Notes under the pieces: generated by a model
Databases searched by the model: none
Told to the model about the DNA's origin: nothing
The model's input: only the letters and a program-made list of their open reading frames with translations
Position numbers and translations under genes: made by a program
Assembly: GCA_031181145.1 (NCBI GenBank)
Contig: JAPSLB010000010.1
Span: 53,596-117,595 of the forward strand
Source of the DNA: Microvirga sp.
GTDB taxonomy: Bacteria > Pseudomonadota > Alphaproteobacteria > Rhizobiales > Beijerinckiaceae
DNA length: 64,000 nt
Direction: 5' to 3'
Shown here: one piece after another, positions 8,423 through 18,253 of the stretch
Layout of the letters: each line of letters opens with the position of its first letter
Numbering within the stretch: position 1 is the stretch's first letter

Positions 8423-9595
8423 CTAGGCCATCCAGGATGGATCGTTAAGCACCTCATCCGTGTGTTCGCCCAGACGTGGCGAGGGGCGCGCAGCCGCCAT
8501 CGGTTCGCCGTTCATGACGATGGGCGAGCGCACGGATGGAATCGCGCCGCCTTTCGCAAGGGGCGAGGGCAGATCGATTCTCATGCCACGCGCGATCACC
8601 TGAGGATCGGCGAACACATCCGCCACCGTGTTGATAGGGCCTGCTGGTACGCCTTGCTTCTCGAGCGCTGAGAGCAAGGCCTCCCGCGTGGTCCGAAGCG
8701 TGAGCCTGGTCAGGATCGGCACGAGGTCGGTGCGATTCCGCACTCGGCCTGCATTGGTGGCAAACCGCTCGTCCTGCGCGAGTTCGGGCTGCCCCAGAAC
8801 GGCGGCGAAGCGGGAGAATTGTCCGTCATTGCCCACCGCCACGATGATATGGCCGTCAGAGACCGGGAAGACTTGGTAGGGCACGATATTGGGATGCGCA
8901 TTGCCCATACGCCGCGGTGACTTGCCGGAAGCCAAATAATTCATGGCCTGGTTGGCAAGCACGCTCGTCTGCACGTCGAGGAGCGCCATGTCGAGATGCG
9001 CTCCCTCCCCTGTCTGGTCGCGACGGCGGAGAGCCGCCAGGATTCCGACTACAGAATAGACGCCAGTGAAGATATCCACATAGGCCACACCGATCTTCTG
9101 CGGCTCCCCTTCGGGGTCGCCGGTCAGATCCATGATGCCGCCGAGTCCCTGGACCATGAAGTCGTAGCCCGCGCGCGAGGCATAAGGACCATTCTGGCCG
9201 AAGCCGGTGATGGAGCAATAGACGAGGCGTGGATTGACCGCTTTCAGGCTCTCGTAATCGAGCCCGTACTTCTTGAGCCCGCCGACCTTGAAGTTCTCGA
9301 TCACCACGTCTGCATGGGCCGCGAGCTTGCGCACCAGCGCCTGACCTTCGGCACTCTCGAAATCGACCGCGATGGAACGCTTGCCGCGATTGCAGGAATG
9401 AAAATAGGCGGCCGACAGATCGCCGCCGTCAGCGGCTTCCACGAAAGGAGGCCCCCAGCCGCGCGTGTCGTCGCCCGCTCCGGGGCGCTCCACCTTCACC
9501 ACGTCGGCACCGAGATCGGCCAGCATCTGTCCGACCCACGGGCCGGCGAGGATGCGGGCGAGTTCGAGTACCTTGAGACCTGCGAGCGGTTTCAT
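8423..9595 (-). CDS. CaiB/BaiF family (class III) CoA-transferase, likely glutarate CoA-transferase
   Basis: A 390-residue class III CoA-transferase. The N-terminal LKVLELARILAGPWVGQML and the DLGADVVKVERPGAGDDTR motif are characteristic. The catalytic Asp that forms the CoA thioester is in GYDFMVQGLGG near residue 165. It is the last gene of a three-gene operon beginning with glutaryl-CoA dehydrogenase. In other proteobacteria this pairing (gcdG with gcdH) activates glutarate by CoA transfer from a donor such as succinyl-CoA. The glutarate assignment rests on this context; family members act on many acids. Confidence 0.85.
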   Translation of the reverse strand: MKPLAGLKVLELARILAGPWVGQMLADLGADVVKVERPGAGDDTRGWGPPFVEAADGGDLSAAYFHSCNRGKRSIAVDFESAEGQALVRKLAAHADVVIENFKVGGLKKYGLDYESLKAVNPRLVYCSITGFGQNGPYASRAGYDFMVQGLGGIMDLTGDPEGEPQKIGVAYVDIFTGVYSVVGILAALRRRDQTGEGAHLDMALLDVQTSVLANQAMNYLASGKSPRRMGNAHPNIVPYQVFPVSDGHIIVAVGNDGQFSRFAAVLGQPELAQDERFATNAGRVRNRTDLVPILTRLTLRTTREALLSALEKQGVPAGPINTVADVFADPQVIARGMRIDLPSPLAKGGAIPSVRSPIVMNGEPMAAARPSPRLGEHTDEVLNDPSWMA

Positions 9596-9601
9596 GAACG
9601 A

Positions 9602-10408
9602 TCAATCCATTGCAGCATCGAGGCCGCGCTTCAATCCGATGAAGGAAGAGACACGGCGCGCAGCCAGAAGGGTGCCGGCGACGTAAGGAGCGGCCGAAGA
9701 TCCCGCGTCGTGACGGATCACGAGGCGCTCATTGTCCGCGCCGAACACCGCCTCGCAGGACAACACGAAGGACGGCATACGCAGCGAATGAACCTGGACC
9801 GGCTGCCGCGCGCCAAGAGTGCCGCCGCGTGTCTCGCGCACGCCGGTGAGTTCATCGACCGGCTTCGAGGTCGCGGGCTGGCGCACCTCGCTGAGGAGCT
9901 CGGCGAGTTCCCGCGCCGTGCCGGAGGGTGTATCGGGCTTCTTCGCCGAAGCGTAATCGATGACCTCCACATCCGGCACATAGCGCGCGGCTTCCAGCGC
10001 GAATCGGCGCAGGAGCGTCGCCGTGATCGAGAAGTTGCCAGCCGCCAGCACGCCCCGCGCAGCCCCGAGCGCGACCTTGTCGATCTCCGCATAATCCTCG
10101 GCGGAGAGCCCCGACGTGCCGATCACCACCGAGCGCCCCTGGGCCAATGCGGTGAGGGCATGCGCCTTGACGGCACCCGGCTTGGTGTAGTCGATCACCA
10201 CGTCGGAGGGTGCCTTCAAGGCTTCTTCGAGGGTTTCGCTGATTGTGACGCCGAGGCGGGGAAGCCCCGCCGCCTCGCCTGCGTCCTGGCCCGCCGCGCT
10301 GCGGCTGACGGCGCCGACGAGCTCCAGATCGTCGGAGGAGGCGATCGCCGCGACCAGGGCCTTGCCGACCCATCCCGTCGACCCGGCCAGGGTGATCCGA
10401 AGAGGCAT
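9602..10408 (-). CDS. Divergent DapB-like dihydrodipicolinate reductase homologue
   Basis: A 268-residue two-domain reductase. The Rossmann start is ITLAGSTGWVGKAL, followed by DVVIDYTKPGAV and VIGTSGL, typical of DapB. The signature loop reads DYASAKKPDTPSGTA (residues 151-165). Compared with the E. coli enzyme, the active-site Lys and the D-x-PSGT segment are kept, but both catalytic-region histidines (His159 and His160) are replaced by Ala and Ser. It sits between glutaryl-CoA dehydrogenase and the CoA-transferase with gaps of 15 and 6 bases. That is an odd place for a lysine-biosynthesis gene, so it may be a paralogue acting on another cyclic imine. Confidence 0.75.
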   Translation of the reverse strand: MPLRITLAGSTGWVGKALVAAIASSDDLELVGAVSRSAAGQDAGEAAGLPRLGVTISETLEEALKAPSDVVIDYTKPGAVKAHALTALAQGRSVVIGTSGLSAEDYAEIDKVALGAARGVLAAGNFSITATLLRRFALEAARYVPDVEVIDYASAKKPDTPSGTARELAELLSEVRQPATSKPVDELTGVRETRGGTLGARQPVQVHSLRMPSFVLSCEAVFGADNERLVIRHDAGSSAAPYVAGTLLAARRVSSFIGLKRGLDAAMD

Positions 10409-10423
10409 TAGCCCATCCCTTCC

Positions 10424-11623
10424 TCAGAAGAATGCCTGCAGGCCTGTCTGCGCGCGCCCCAGGATCAGAGCATGCACGTCATGGGTGCCCTCATAGGTGT
10501 TCACCGTCTCCAGGTTCTGAGCGTGGCGCATCACATGATACTCTTCCTGGATGCCGTTGCCGCCATGCATGTCGCGGGCTTGCCGAGCGATCTCGAGCGC
10601 CTTGCCGCAATTGTTGCGCTTGACGAGCGAGATCATTTCGGGAGCCATGCGGCCCTCGTCGAAGAGGCGCCCGACGCGCAGCGAGGCGTGGAGGCCCAGA
10701 GTGATCTCGGTCATCATGTCCGCGAGCTTCTTCTGGACGAGCTGCGTTGCCGCAAGCGGCTTGTTGAACTGCTTGCGGTCGAGCGTGTACTGGCGCGCCC
10801 GGTGCCAGCAATCCTCCGCCGCGCCCATGGCGCCCCAGGAGATGCCGTAACGCGCACGGTTGAGGCAACCGAAGGGGCCTTTCAAGCCGGAAACGTTCGG
10901 AAGGAGCGCATCCTCGCCCACCTCGACACCGTCCATGACGATCTCGCCGGTGATGGAGGCACGGAGCGAGAGCTTGCCGCCGATCTTCGGAGCGGAAAGC
11001 CCCTTCATGCCCTTTTCCAGCACGAAGCCCCGGATCTGGTTGTCATGGGCCTCCGACTTCGCCCACACCACGAACACGTCCGCGATGGGGGAGTTCGAGA
11101 TCCACATTTTCGAACCACTTAGGCGGTAGCCCCCGTCGATCTTCTCGGCGCGGGTTTTCATGCCGGCGGGGTCGGAGCCTGCGTCCGGCTCGGTCAGGCC
11201 GAAACAACCCACGAACTCGCCCGAGGCCAGCTTGGGCAGATACTTCCGGCGCTGCTCCTCGGAGCCGTAGGCATAGATCGGATACATCACGAGGGAAGAC
11301 TGCACGCTCATCATGGAGCGGTAGCCGGAATCGACCCGCTCCACCTCGCGGGCCACAAGGCCGTAGGCCACGTAGGAGGCACCGGCGCAGCCATAGTCCT
11401 CCGGCAGGGTCACGCCCAGGAGGCCGAGCTCACCCATCTCGTTGAAGATCTCGCGATCCGTACGTTCCTCGCGATAAGCCTCGATCACACGCGGCAGGAG
11501 CTTTTCCTGGGCATAGGCGCGCGCCGTGTCGCGGATCATGCGCTCGTCGTCGGTGAGCAGCTCGTCCAGGAGGAGCGGATCTTCCCACTTGAGCTTCGCG
11601 ATATCCTGATGTGCACCTGCCAT
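10424..11623 (-). CDS. gcdH: Glutaryl-CoA dehydrogenase
   Basis: A 399-residue FAD acyl-CoA dehydrogenase converting glutaryl-CoA to crotonyl-CoA with loss of CO2, the late step of lysine, tryptophan and glutarate breakdown. Family signs are [14 protein letters not shown] (FAD and substrate binding), [18 protein letters not shown], and the catalytic Glu in [17 protein letters not shown] near the C-terminus, the distinctive glutaryl-CoA dehydrogenase pattern. The start is the ATG preceded by AGAGGA; a longer frame to 11650 is less likely. It heads an operon with the DapB-like and CoA-transferase genes and is divergent from a LysR gene. Confidence 0.93.
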   Translation of the reverse strand: MAGAHQDIAKLKWEDPLLLDELLTDDERMIRDTARAYAQEKLLPRVIEAYREERTDREIFNEMGELGLLGVTLPEDYGCAGASYVAYGLVAREVERVDSGYRSMMSVQSSLVMYPIYAYGSEEQRRKYLPKLASGEFVGCFGLTEPDAGSDPAGMKTRAEKIDGGYRLSGSKMWISNSPIADVFVVWAKSEAHDNQIRGFVLEKGMKGLSAPKIGGKLSLRASITGEIVMDGVEVGEDALLPNVSGLKGPFGCLNRARYGISWGAMGAAEDCWHRARQYTLDRKQFNKPLAATQLVQKKLADMMTEITLGLHASLRVGRLFDEGRMAPEMISLVKRNNCGKALEIARQARDMHGGNGIQEEYHVMRHAQNLETVNTYEGTHDVHALILGRAQTGLQAFF

Positions 11624-11767
11624 GATGAGCAATCCTCTTCGGTGTAGCACGGAAGGTTATTCCGGAAAGCCGGGCAAACCTGTTGAAATTTGCCGAAAAA
11701 TCGCTCTGGACAGGGAAGAAGTAAAGCGACATCTTCGCAGCAGGTTATTCGGAAATGGAATGAACTG

Positions 11768-12664
11768 GTGCTCCGTCGCGGCTTTCTGCCCAATATCGGC
11801 AATCTTCTCGCCTTCGAGGCCACCGCTCGGCACGGCAGTGTCTCACGGGCTGCCGAGGAGTTGAACCTGACTCAAAGTGCCGTCTCCCGTCAGATCCAGC
11901 AACTCGAGGACTCACTGGGTGTTTCCCTGTTCAGCCGCTCCCGCCAGAGAGTAGTGCTGACAGATGTCGGGCGTCTCTATGCCTCGCAGGTCCGCGCCAC
12001 CCTCACGGAACTCTCGGATGCCACCCATCAGGCCATCGCGTTGTCGGGCACGAGCGGCGTTCTGAACCTCGCAACGCTCCCGACCTTCGGCACCCGGTGG
12101 CTTATTCCGCGTATTCCGCACTTCCTCACCGAGCATCCGAACGCGACGGTGAATTTCGGCGTCCGCCTCGTGCCCTTCGACTTTTCCGCCGAGCCCTTCG
12201 ATGCCGCCATTCATTTCGGCGAGCCACATTGGCCCGGCGCAGTCTGCGAATTGCTGCGGACGGAAGAGGCCGTGCCCGTCTGTAGCCCGGCTTACCGAGA
12301 ATGCGAGGCGATCCGCTCCCCACCTGACCTCGCCCGCGCCACCCTGTTGCAGCAGAGCACGAGGCCGACTGCCTGGGCCGAGTGGTTTACGAGCGTGGGT
12401 GTCAATGCTGGCAATCCCATGCGAGGCCCCCGCTTCGAGCAGTTCGCCATGGTTGCCCAGGCCGCCGCCGCGGGCTTGGGCGTCGGCCTCATTCCCCATT
12501 TCCTGATCGCGGACGAACTCGCAGCGGGACGCCTCGAAATCCTTTTCCCGCAAAGCATTCTGAGCGTCGGGGCGTATTATCTCGTCTATCCGGAGCACAA
12601 GGCAGAGGCCCCCCTGGTCCGCTCCTTCCGCGACTGGATTCTCGCGGAAAGCCGTCAGGGATAG
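11768..12664 (+). CDS. LysR-family regulator (GcvA/GcdR type)
   Basis: A LysR regulator of about 298 residues. The N-terminal HTH is LLAFEATARHGSVSRAAEEL with NLTQSAVSRQIQQLEDSLG. The C-terminal periplasmic-binding-like effector domain includes the GVGLIPHFL segment. Its divergence from gcdH points to a glutarate-responsive activator, as with GcdR in other proteobacteria. The GTG at 11768 gives a start resembling GcvA-type proteins; the frame is also open back to a TTG at 11690. The 3' end overlaps the convergent MFS gene by 10 bases. Confidence 0.88.
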   Translation: MLRRGFLPNIGNLLAFEATARHGSVSRAAEELNLTQSAVSRQIQQLEDSLGVSLFSRSRQRVVLTDVGRLYASQVRATLTELSDATHQAIALSGTSGVLNLATLPTFGTRWLIPRIPHFLTEHPNATVNFGVRLVPFDFSAEPFDAAIHFGEPHWPGAVCELLRTEEAVPVCSPAYRECEAIRSPPDLARATLLQQSTRPTAWAEWFTSVGVNAGNPMRGPRFEQFAMVAQAAAAGLGVGLIPHFLIADELAAGRLEILFPQSILSVGAYYLVYPEHKAEAPLVRSFRDWILAESRQG

Positions 12665-13842
12665 GCGGCCTTCGGCTTCAGGATCCGCATGCTCAAGACA
12701 AAGGCCACCCAGCCGCAGACCACGATGCCGCCCACCATCGAGAACGAGGTTCCATCGTAGAAGGCGCTCACCAGCGCGATCATGACGGCGCCGGTGCTGA
12801 GCTGCAAGGTGCCCATCAGCGCAGAGGCCGTCCCCGCGATCGGCCCATGCTCCTCCAGCGCCAGCACTGCCGTAGAGGGAATGACATAGCCGAGGCAGCC
12901 GAAGGACAGGAACAGGAGCCCCCAGAGAATGTAGGCGCTGTCCACCCCGACCGCGGTCAAGATGAACAACAGGCTCACCAGGGCCGCGAAGGCGGAGATG
13001 GCGATGCGAACCACCCGCTCGGCACCGAAGCGGCGCATGAAGGCGCTGTTGAATTGTGCACTGCCGATGAAGGCGATCGCGTTGGACGCGAAGATCATGC
13101 TGTATTGCGACGGCGACAATCCGAAGTGCTCGATGAAGATCACGGACGAGCCGGCCAGATAGGCAAAGAAGCTCGCCTGACTGAACCCCCCGATGAAGGC
13201 GAGGCCTCGGAATCGGCGATCCTTGAGGAGGCTCTTGTAAGCGGCGAATGTCTGACCGAGGCCCTGCCGGCCCGCGCCCTCGGGTCGCGTCTCCGGCAGC
13301 AGGAACAGCAACACGGCCATGCCGCCGAGGCCGATGGCCGCGATGGCCCAGAAGATAAAGCGCCAGCTGAAGAACTCGGTCAGGGTGCTGCCGGCGAGCG
13401 GGGCGAGGATGGGGGATACGCTGAACACCAGCATCGTGGTCGCCATCAGGCGCGCGGCCTCGTGGCCGGTATGCAGATCGCGAATGATCGCGCGGGGGAT
13501 CACCATGGCCGCACAGGACCCGACCCCCTGCAGAAAGCGAAAGGCGATGAGCGCTTCCACATTGGGAGCATAGCTGCAGCCGATGCTCCCTAGGATGAAA
13601 AGCCCCAAGCCGCCGTAGAGCGGCGGCTTTCGTCCGAAGCGGTCCGAGAGCGGTCCGTAGGCCAACTGACACACCGCCACCGCCACGAAGAAGCTCATCA
13701 GACTCATCTGCACGGCGCCCACATCCACCTGAAACTCGCGTGCAATCGCTGGGAAAGCCGGCAGGTACATGTCTATGGCGAAGGGTCCGATGGCGGACAG
13801 CGTCCCGAGGACGAGCGCATTGCGCAGAAAGGCGGATCGCAT
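12655..13842 (-). CDS. Bcr/CflA-type MFS drug efflux transporter
   Basis: A 395-residue inner-membrane protein with about 12 helices. The first helix contains IGPFAIDMYLPAFPAIAREF, the hallmark of Bcr/CflA drug:proton antiporters. The loop 2-3 MFS motif is YGPLSDRFGRKPPLYGGL, and helix 4 carries FRFLQGVGSCAAMVIPRAII. It is convergent with and overlaps the LysR gene by 10 bases, and looks monocistronic. Substrates could be bicyclomycin-like drugs, chloramphenicol analogues or small metabolites such as sulfonamides or cysteine. Confidence 0.92.
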   Translation of the reverse strand: MRSAFLRNALVLGTLSAIGPFAIDMYLPAFPAIAREFQVDVGAVQMSLMSFFVAVAVCQLAYGPLSDRFGRKPPLYGGLGLFILGSIGCSYAPNVEALIAFRFLQGVGSCAAMVIPRAIIRDLHTGHEAARLMATTMLVFSVSPILAPLAGSTLTEFFSWRFIFWAIAAIGLGGMAVLLFLLPETRPEGAGRQGLGQTFAAYKSLLKDRRFRGLAFIGGFSQASFFAYLAGSSVIFIEHFGLSPSQYSMIFASNAIAFIGSAQFNSAFMRRFGAERVVRIAISAFAALVSLLFILTAVGVDSAYILWGLLFLSFGCLGYVIPSTAVLALEEHGPIAGTASALMGTLQLSTGAVMIALVSAFYDGTSFSMVGGIVVCGWVAFVLSMRILKPKAAYP

Positions 13843-14589
13843 GAATTAGGCTCTCAAGCCCGAGGCTTCTTGAAACGGACAGTGGACCGACCAAGGTGTC
13901 AGATCGGACAAGCCATACCTGGACCGCCCCTGGGCCGACGGTCGGAGGTCACGCGGGGGCGACGCAGCTCTGCTTTTATGCTCCGCAGGTCATCCGTCAA
14001 CTGTGCTTGTCCATGTCTGGTTGAACAACCACCGGATGCGCGGTCCTAGAGCATCGGACCCAAAAGTGCTAATCCGCTTTTGGATCAATCCGATGCTCCC
14101 TCTTGAGGCAGCGCATCGTCGGGGGCGGACCCGAAGGGCCGCGTCGGCGAAAACCGGGGCCGCTTTTCCGCACGATGCGCTAGAGGAGCGACCTCCCCGG
14201 AGCAGGCTTATCCTTGCAACCCGGACGCCCCGGCGCTTGCGGCCGCATTGGTTCAGGTGGGTCTGGGCAGCAGCATCAGGACCGCGCTCCGCATGACGCC
14301 TCTCCTGACAGCCGCCTGCACGACCCGGTCGGAGCCGGGCTTTGCCACCCTTCACTGTGTGCGTCCCCGTTACCCGTGTTCTTCCTCAACGGAAACTATG
14401 CCGCTGCCCTCCGGTTGAGGCAGAGAGGGATGCCGGTTTGCCCCGGCTGTGGACGGCCTGTGATCGGAGGCGTCACAAATCCCGTAGAATCTCGGAAATT
14501 TGAAGCGGGCCATTTCTTAAAAGAAACTGCGCAAACCGGCACAAAATGGTAAATTTATTCCAAAAATTGGCCAAGGTTGCCGGGACAGA
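13843..14589. other. Long intergenic region with repeats, no supported gene
   Basis: Between the divergent MFS and dppA genes. Both strands have short open frames, but they cross the palindromic repeat at 14050-14180 and lack ribosome sites or recognisable products. The right part becomes AT-rich and has a small inverted repeat TTTCTT-aa-AAGAAA at 14513-14526, probably upstream regulatory DNA for dppA. Confidence 0.6.
14050..14180. repeat. Composite palindromic intergenic repeat, copy 2 (inverted)
   Basis: This is the reverse complement of the composite at 3188-3317. Block two (AGCATCGGACC to CGATGC, 14050-14096) comes first, then block one (GCGCATCGTC to CACGATGCGC, 14111-14180). By eye, block one differs from the reverse complement of copy 1 at only a few positions. 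It lies in non-coding DNA. Confidence 0.8.
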
Positions 14590-14619
14590 TTGACATTATT
14601 GAGGCTTCGCACCTTAACT
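14590..14619 (+). promoter_or_regulatory. Candidate dppA promoter
   Basis: A consensus -35 TTGACA (14590-14595) is followed after 18 bases by TTAACT (14614-14619), a weak -10. It lies about 50 bases before the dppA start in the AT-rich end of the intergenic region. Confidence 0.4.
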
Positions 14620-14666
14620 TCGTCACAGAACGGCCACGTGCAGTGCCGTCTCAGAGGACCATGATA

Positions 14667-16268
14667 ATGAAGAAATCAGCCCTTTTCGCAGCGATCTGCG
14701 TTCCGGCTTTCCTGGCAGCAGCCCCGCTGGCCGCCAAAACCCTTGTGTACTGCTCCGAGGGCAGCCCGGAGAATTTCTACCCTGGCGTGAACACCACCGG
14801 CACGTCCTTCGACGCCAGCGAGCAGATCTACAACCGCATCGTCGAGTTTGAGCGCGGCAGCACCAAAGTGAACCCGAGCCTTGCCGAGAAGTGGGATGTG
14901 TCCGATGACGGCACCGTCTACACCTTCCACCTCCGCAAGGGCGTGAAGTGGCACTCCAACAAGAACTTCAAGCCGACCCGCGAAATGAACGCCGACGACA
15001 TCGTGTTCATGTTCGAGCGCCAGTGGAAGGAAGACAATCCTTACTTCAAGGTCACCAGCCCGAACCACTCCTACTTCGGCGACATGGGCATGCCCGCCCT
15101 CCTGAAGTCAGTTGAGAAGGTCGACGACTACACTGTTCGCATCACCCTGAACCGTCCGGAAGCTCCGTTCCTGGCCAACCTCGCCATGATGTGGGCGAGC
15201 GTGCAGTCGAAGGAATATGCGGATGCCATGCTGAAGGCCGGCACCCCTGAGAAGATCGACCAAGAGCCGATCGGCACGGGCCCGTTCTACCTGGTTCAGT
15301 ACCAGAAGGATGCGATCATCCGCTACAAGGCCTTCCCTGAGTACTGGGCCGGCAAGGCGAAGATCGACGACCTCGTCTTCTCGATCACCCCGGATGCCTC
15401 CGTGCGCTGGGCCAAGCTCCAGAAGGGCGAATGCCACGTCATGCCGTACCCGAACCCGGCGGACCTCGAGGCCATGCGGAAGGATCCGAACGTCCAGATT
15501 CTCGAGCAGCCCGGGCTCAACATCGGCTATCTCGCCTATCAGACCACGAAGAAGCCCTTCGACGACGTGCGCGTCCGCAAGGCTTTCAACATGGCCATGA
15601 ACAAGAAGGCGATCGTCGATGCCGTGTTCCTCGGCTCCGGCGTTCCGGCCAAGAACCCGATCCCGCCGTCCATGTGGTCGTACAACGACAGCGTTCAGGA
15701 CGACGAATACAACCCGGAAGCCGCCAAGAAGCTCCTGGCCGAAGCCGGCTATCCGAACGGCCTCGAAACCGACCTGTGGGCCATGCCGGTTCAGCGTCCC
15801 TACAACCCGAATGCCCGCCGCATCGCCGAGCTGATGCAGGCCGACCTCGCCAAGATCGGCGTGAAGGCTGAGATCAAGAGCTTCGAATGGGGCGAATACC
15901 GCAAGCGCGCTCAGGCGGGCGAGCACCAGATGGCTCAGCTCGGCTGGACGGGCGACAACGGCGACCCGGACAACTTCCTGCACACCCTGCTCGGCTGCGC
16001 CTCGGCACAGAGCGCTTCGGGCTCGAACATCGCCAAGTGGTGCTACAAGCCGTTCGACGATCTCGTCACGAAGGCCAAGGTCACGACCGATCAGGCTGAG
16101 CGCACCAAGCTCTACGAGCAGGCTCAGGTGATCTTCAAGGAACAGGCTCCCTGGTTCACGGTGGCTCACGCCGTGCAGCTGAAGCCGGTCCGCAAGGAAG
16201 TCGTGGACTTCAAGCTCTCGCCGTTCGGCCGTCACACCTTCTACGGCGTGGACATCAAGGGCAAGTAA
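14667..16268 (+). CDS. dppA: Periplasmic dipeptide-binding protein
   Basis: A 533-residue solute-binding protein of SBP family 5. The signal peptide [20 protein letters not shown] is followed by [19 protein letters not shown]. Long stretches match the E. coli DppA pattern: [72 protein letters not shown] and [12 protein letters not shown], including the dipeptide-pocket region. It delivers dipeptides, and perhaps heme or aminolevulinate, to the DppBC permease. The ATG at 14661 is an alternative start; AGAGGA fits either. A terminator-like hairpin separates it from dppB. Confidence 0.95.
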   Translation: MKKSALFAAICVPAFLAAAPLAAKTLVYCSEGSPENFYPGVNTTGTSFDASEQIYNRIVEFERGSTKVNPSLAEKWDVSDDGTVYTFHLRKGVKWHSNKNFKPTREMNADDIVFMFERQWKEDNPYFKVTSPNHSYFGDMGMPALLKSVEKVDDYTVRITLNRPEAPFLANLAMMWASVQSKEYADAMLKAGTPEKIDQEPIGTGPFYLVQYQKDAIIRYKAFPEYWAGKAKIDDLVFSITPDASVRWAKLQKGECHVMPYPNPADLEAMRKDPNVQILEQPGLNIGYLAYQTTKKPFDDVRVRKAFNMAMNKKAIVDAVFLGSGVPAKNPIPPSMWSYNDSVQDDEYNPEAAKKLLAEAGYPNGLETDLWAMPVQRPYNPNARRIAELMQADLAKIGVKAEIKSFEWGEYRKRAQAGEHQMAQLGWTGDNGDPDNFLHTLLGCASAQSASGSNIAKWCYKPFDDLVTKAKVTTDQAERTKLYEQAQVIFKEQAPWFTVAHAVQLKPVRKEVVDFKLSPFGRHTFYGVDIKGK

Positions 16269-16287
16269 GCCTTCACACTCAACCTCT

Positions 16288-16321
16288 GGCGGAGCGGCTC
16301 GTTCAGCCGCTCCGCCTTTTT
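16288..16321 (+). terminator. Intercistronic terminator/attenuator between dppA and dppB
   Basis: A perfect 12-base stem (GGCGGAGCGGCT paired with AGCCGCTCCGCC, loop of 5) is followed by five T residues. It lies in the 64-base gap after dppA and so can stop most transcripts there, or protect the dppA mRNA 3' end, giving more binding protein than membrane components. Confidence 0.88.
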
Positions 16322-16332
16322 ACGTTCAGACG

Positions 16333-17343
16333 ATGCTCAGATTCATCCTTACCCGCGTCAGCCTGATCATTCCGACCTTTCTCGGAATCACGCTGCTAGC
16401 CTTCTTCCTGATCCGCCTGGTTCCCGGCGATCCGATCGAAACCCTTGCCGGCGAGCGTGGCATCGACCCCGCGCGTCATGAGCAGCTCCTGAAAGAATAC
16501 GGCCTCGACAAGCCGATCTTCGTACAATACGGAATCTATCTGTCTCGCGTCCTGCAAGGTGATCTCGGCAAATCGATGATCACGCAGGAACCGGTTCTGA
16601 ACGAATTCAAGGCTCTGTTTCCAGCGACTGTTGAGCTGGCGTTCTGCGCCATTCTCTTCGCGCTGATCATCGGCCTGCCCGCGGGCATCATCGCCGCGCT
16701 CAGACGAAATTCGATTTTCGACCATGGTGTGATGGGCATATCGCTCACCGGATATTCCATGCCGATCTTCTGGTGGGGGCTCATTCTCATCCTGGTCTTT
16801 TCGGTGCAGTTCGACCTCACGCCGGTCTCAGGGCGTATCGACGTTCTGTATTACATCGAACCGACCACCGGCTTCCTGCTGATCGATACGCTTCTCTCCG
16901 AGGAGGAGGGTGCGTTCCGGTCGGCGGTCGAGCATCTGATCCTGCCGACGATCGTACTCGGAACCGTGCCGCTTGCCGTGATTGCGCGCATGACCCGCTC
17001 CGCGATGCTGGAAGTTCTCGGCGAAGATTACATCCGCACCGCCAAGGCCAAAGGTCTTTCGCGCTTTCGCATCGTCGCCCTGCACGCCCTGCGCAATGCC
17101 CTCATCCCCGTGATTACCGTAATCGGTCTGCAGATCGGCGTATTGTTCACCGGCGCAATCCTCACCGAGACCATCTTCTCCTGGCCGGGTGTGGGCAAGT
17201 GGCTCATCGACGCCATCTTCCGCCGTGACTATCCCGTCCTGCAGGGCGGCGCTCTGCTGCTCGGTGTCGTGGTGATGAGTGTGAACCTTCTCGTCGACCT
17301 CGCCTACGGCCTCATCAATCCTCGCATCAGGCATACGCGATGA
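16333..17343 (+). CDS. dppB: Dipeptide ABC transporter permease
   Basis: A 336-residue inner-membrane permease, the usual DppB length. The first helix begins MLRFILTRVSLIIPTFLGIT, and a periplasmic domain contains the GDPIETLAGERG segment. Five more helices follow. The EAA loop that docks to the ATPases is around DYIRTAKAKGLSRFRIVALH, followed by ALRNALIPVITVIGLQ. It overlaps dppC by four bases (ATGA), so translation is coupled. Confidence 0.95.
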   Translation: MLRFILTRVSLIIPTFLGITLLAFFLIRLVPGDPIETLAGERGIDPARHEQLLKEYGLDKPIFVQYGIYLSRVLQGDLGKSMITQEPVLNEFKALFPATVELAFCAILFALIIGLPAGIIAALRRNSIFDHGVMGISLTGYSMPIFWWGLILILVFSVQFDLTPVSGRIDVLYYIEPTTGFLLIDTLLSEEEGAFRSAVEHLILPTIVLGTVPLAVIARMTRSAMLEVLGEDYIRTAKAKGLSRFRIVALHALRNALIPVITVIGLQIGVLFTGAILTETIFSWPGVGKWLIDAIFRRDYPVLQGGALLLGVVVMSVNLLVDLAYGLINPRIRHTR

Positions 17344-18251
17344 CCACTGAAACCATGGAAGCTCCGGCCGTCGCAGCTCCGACGGCCACCCCTCCCCACC
17401 CGCTGCGTGAATTCTGGGGCTACTTCAGCGCCAATCACGGGGCCGTCGCCGGCCTCGTGATCATCGTGACCGTCGTGCTCGTCGCCCTTCTGGCAGACGT
17501 AATCGCCCCGCACGATCCGAACATCACCAATACCGCGCTCGCTCTGAAGCCGCCGTTCTGGCAGGATGGCGGATCGATCGCCTATCCGCTCGGCACGGAT
17601 CCTATCGGTCGCGATATCCTCTCGCGGATGATCCACGGTGCGCGCCTGTCGCTTCTCATCGGTATCGCCGTGGTGACGATCTCCATCGCGCTCGGCACCG
17701 TGTTGGGCCTCGTCGCCGGGTTCTTCCGCGGCATGACCGAGATCTTCATCATGCGCCTGATGGACATCATCCTCACGCTGCCGAGCCTTCTGCTCGCCAT
17801 CGTGATCGTGGCCGTGCTGGGTCCGGGCCTGATGAACGCCATGCTCGCCGTCGCCCTCGTGATTTTGCCGCACTACGTACGCCTTGCCCGTGCAGCGGTG
17901 ATCACCGAAACCTCCAAGGACTACGTGACGGCGGCCCGTGTGAGCGGCGCCGGCACGGTACGGCTGATGTTCAAGGAAGTGCTACCGAACTGCACGGCCC
18001 CTCTCATCGTGCAGGCCTCGCTCGGCATTTCCACTGCAATCCTCGACGCCGCGGCTCTAGGGTTCCTCGGCCTCGGCGCGCAGCCGCCGTCGCCGGAATG
18101 GGGCACGATGCTGGCGGATGCCCGCGAGTTCGTACTCCGTGCGTGGTGGGTCGTGACCTTCCCCGGTCTTGCGATCCTCATCACCGTTCTTGCCTTCAAT
18201 CTTCTGGGCGACGGCCTCCGTGACGCCCTGGATCCCAAACTGAAGCGCTGA
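17340..18251 (+). CDS. dppC: Dipeptide ABC transporter permease
   Basis: A 303-residue second permease subunit. The N-terminal cytosolic stretch leads to the first helix ([20 protein letters not shown]) and the conserved HPLGTD-like loop, here [20 protein letters not shown]. The EAA loop is [24 protein letters not shown], followed by [19 protein letters not shown], a strong DppC/OppC mark. It pairs with DppB to form the channel. Its stop is 2 bases before the dppD start. Confidence 0.95.
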   Translation: MTTETMEAPAVAAPTATPPHPLREFWGYFSANHGAVAGLVIIVTVVLVALLADVIAPHDPNITNTALALKPPFWQDGGSIAYPLGTDPIGRDILSRMIHGARLSLLIGIAVVTISIALGTVLGLVAGFFRGMTEIFIMRLMDIILTLPSLLLAIVIVAVLGPGLMNAMLAVALVILPHYVRLARAAVITETSKDYVTAARVSGAGTVRLMFKEVLPNCTAPLIVQASLGISTAILDAAALGFLGLGAQPPSPEWGTMLADAREFVLRAWWVVTFPGLAILITVLAFNLLGDGLRDALDPKLKR

Positions 18252-18253
18252 TC

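Noticed and set aside
8996..10411. A 471-codon + strand frame over the CoA-transferase and DapB-like genes.
   Set aside because: It spans two real genes on the opposite strand and has a biased, low-information composition with no family resemblance.
11912..13894. A 660-codon minus-strand frame across the LysR and MFS genes.
   Set aside because: It is a shifted-frame shadow of the MFS gene plus antisense of LysR; the real MFS frame has complete membrane helices and motifs.
13990..14355. Open frames on both strands between the MFS and dppA genes.
   Set aside because: They run through the palindromic repeat at 14050-14180 and have no ribosome sites or recognisable products.
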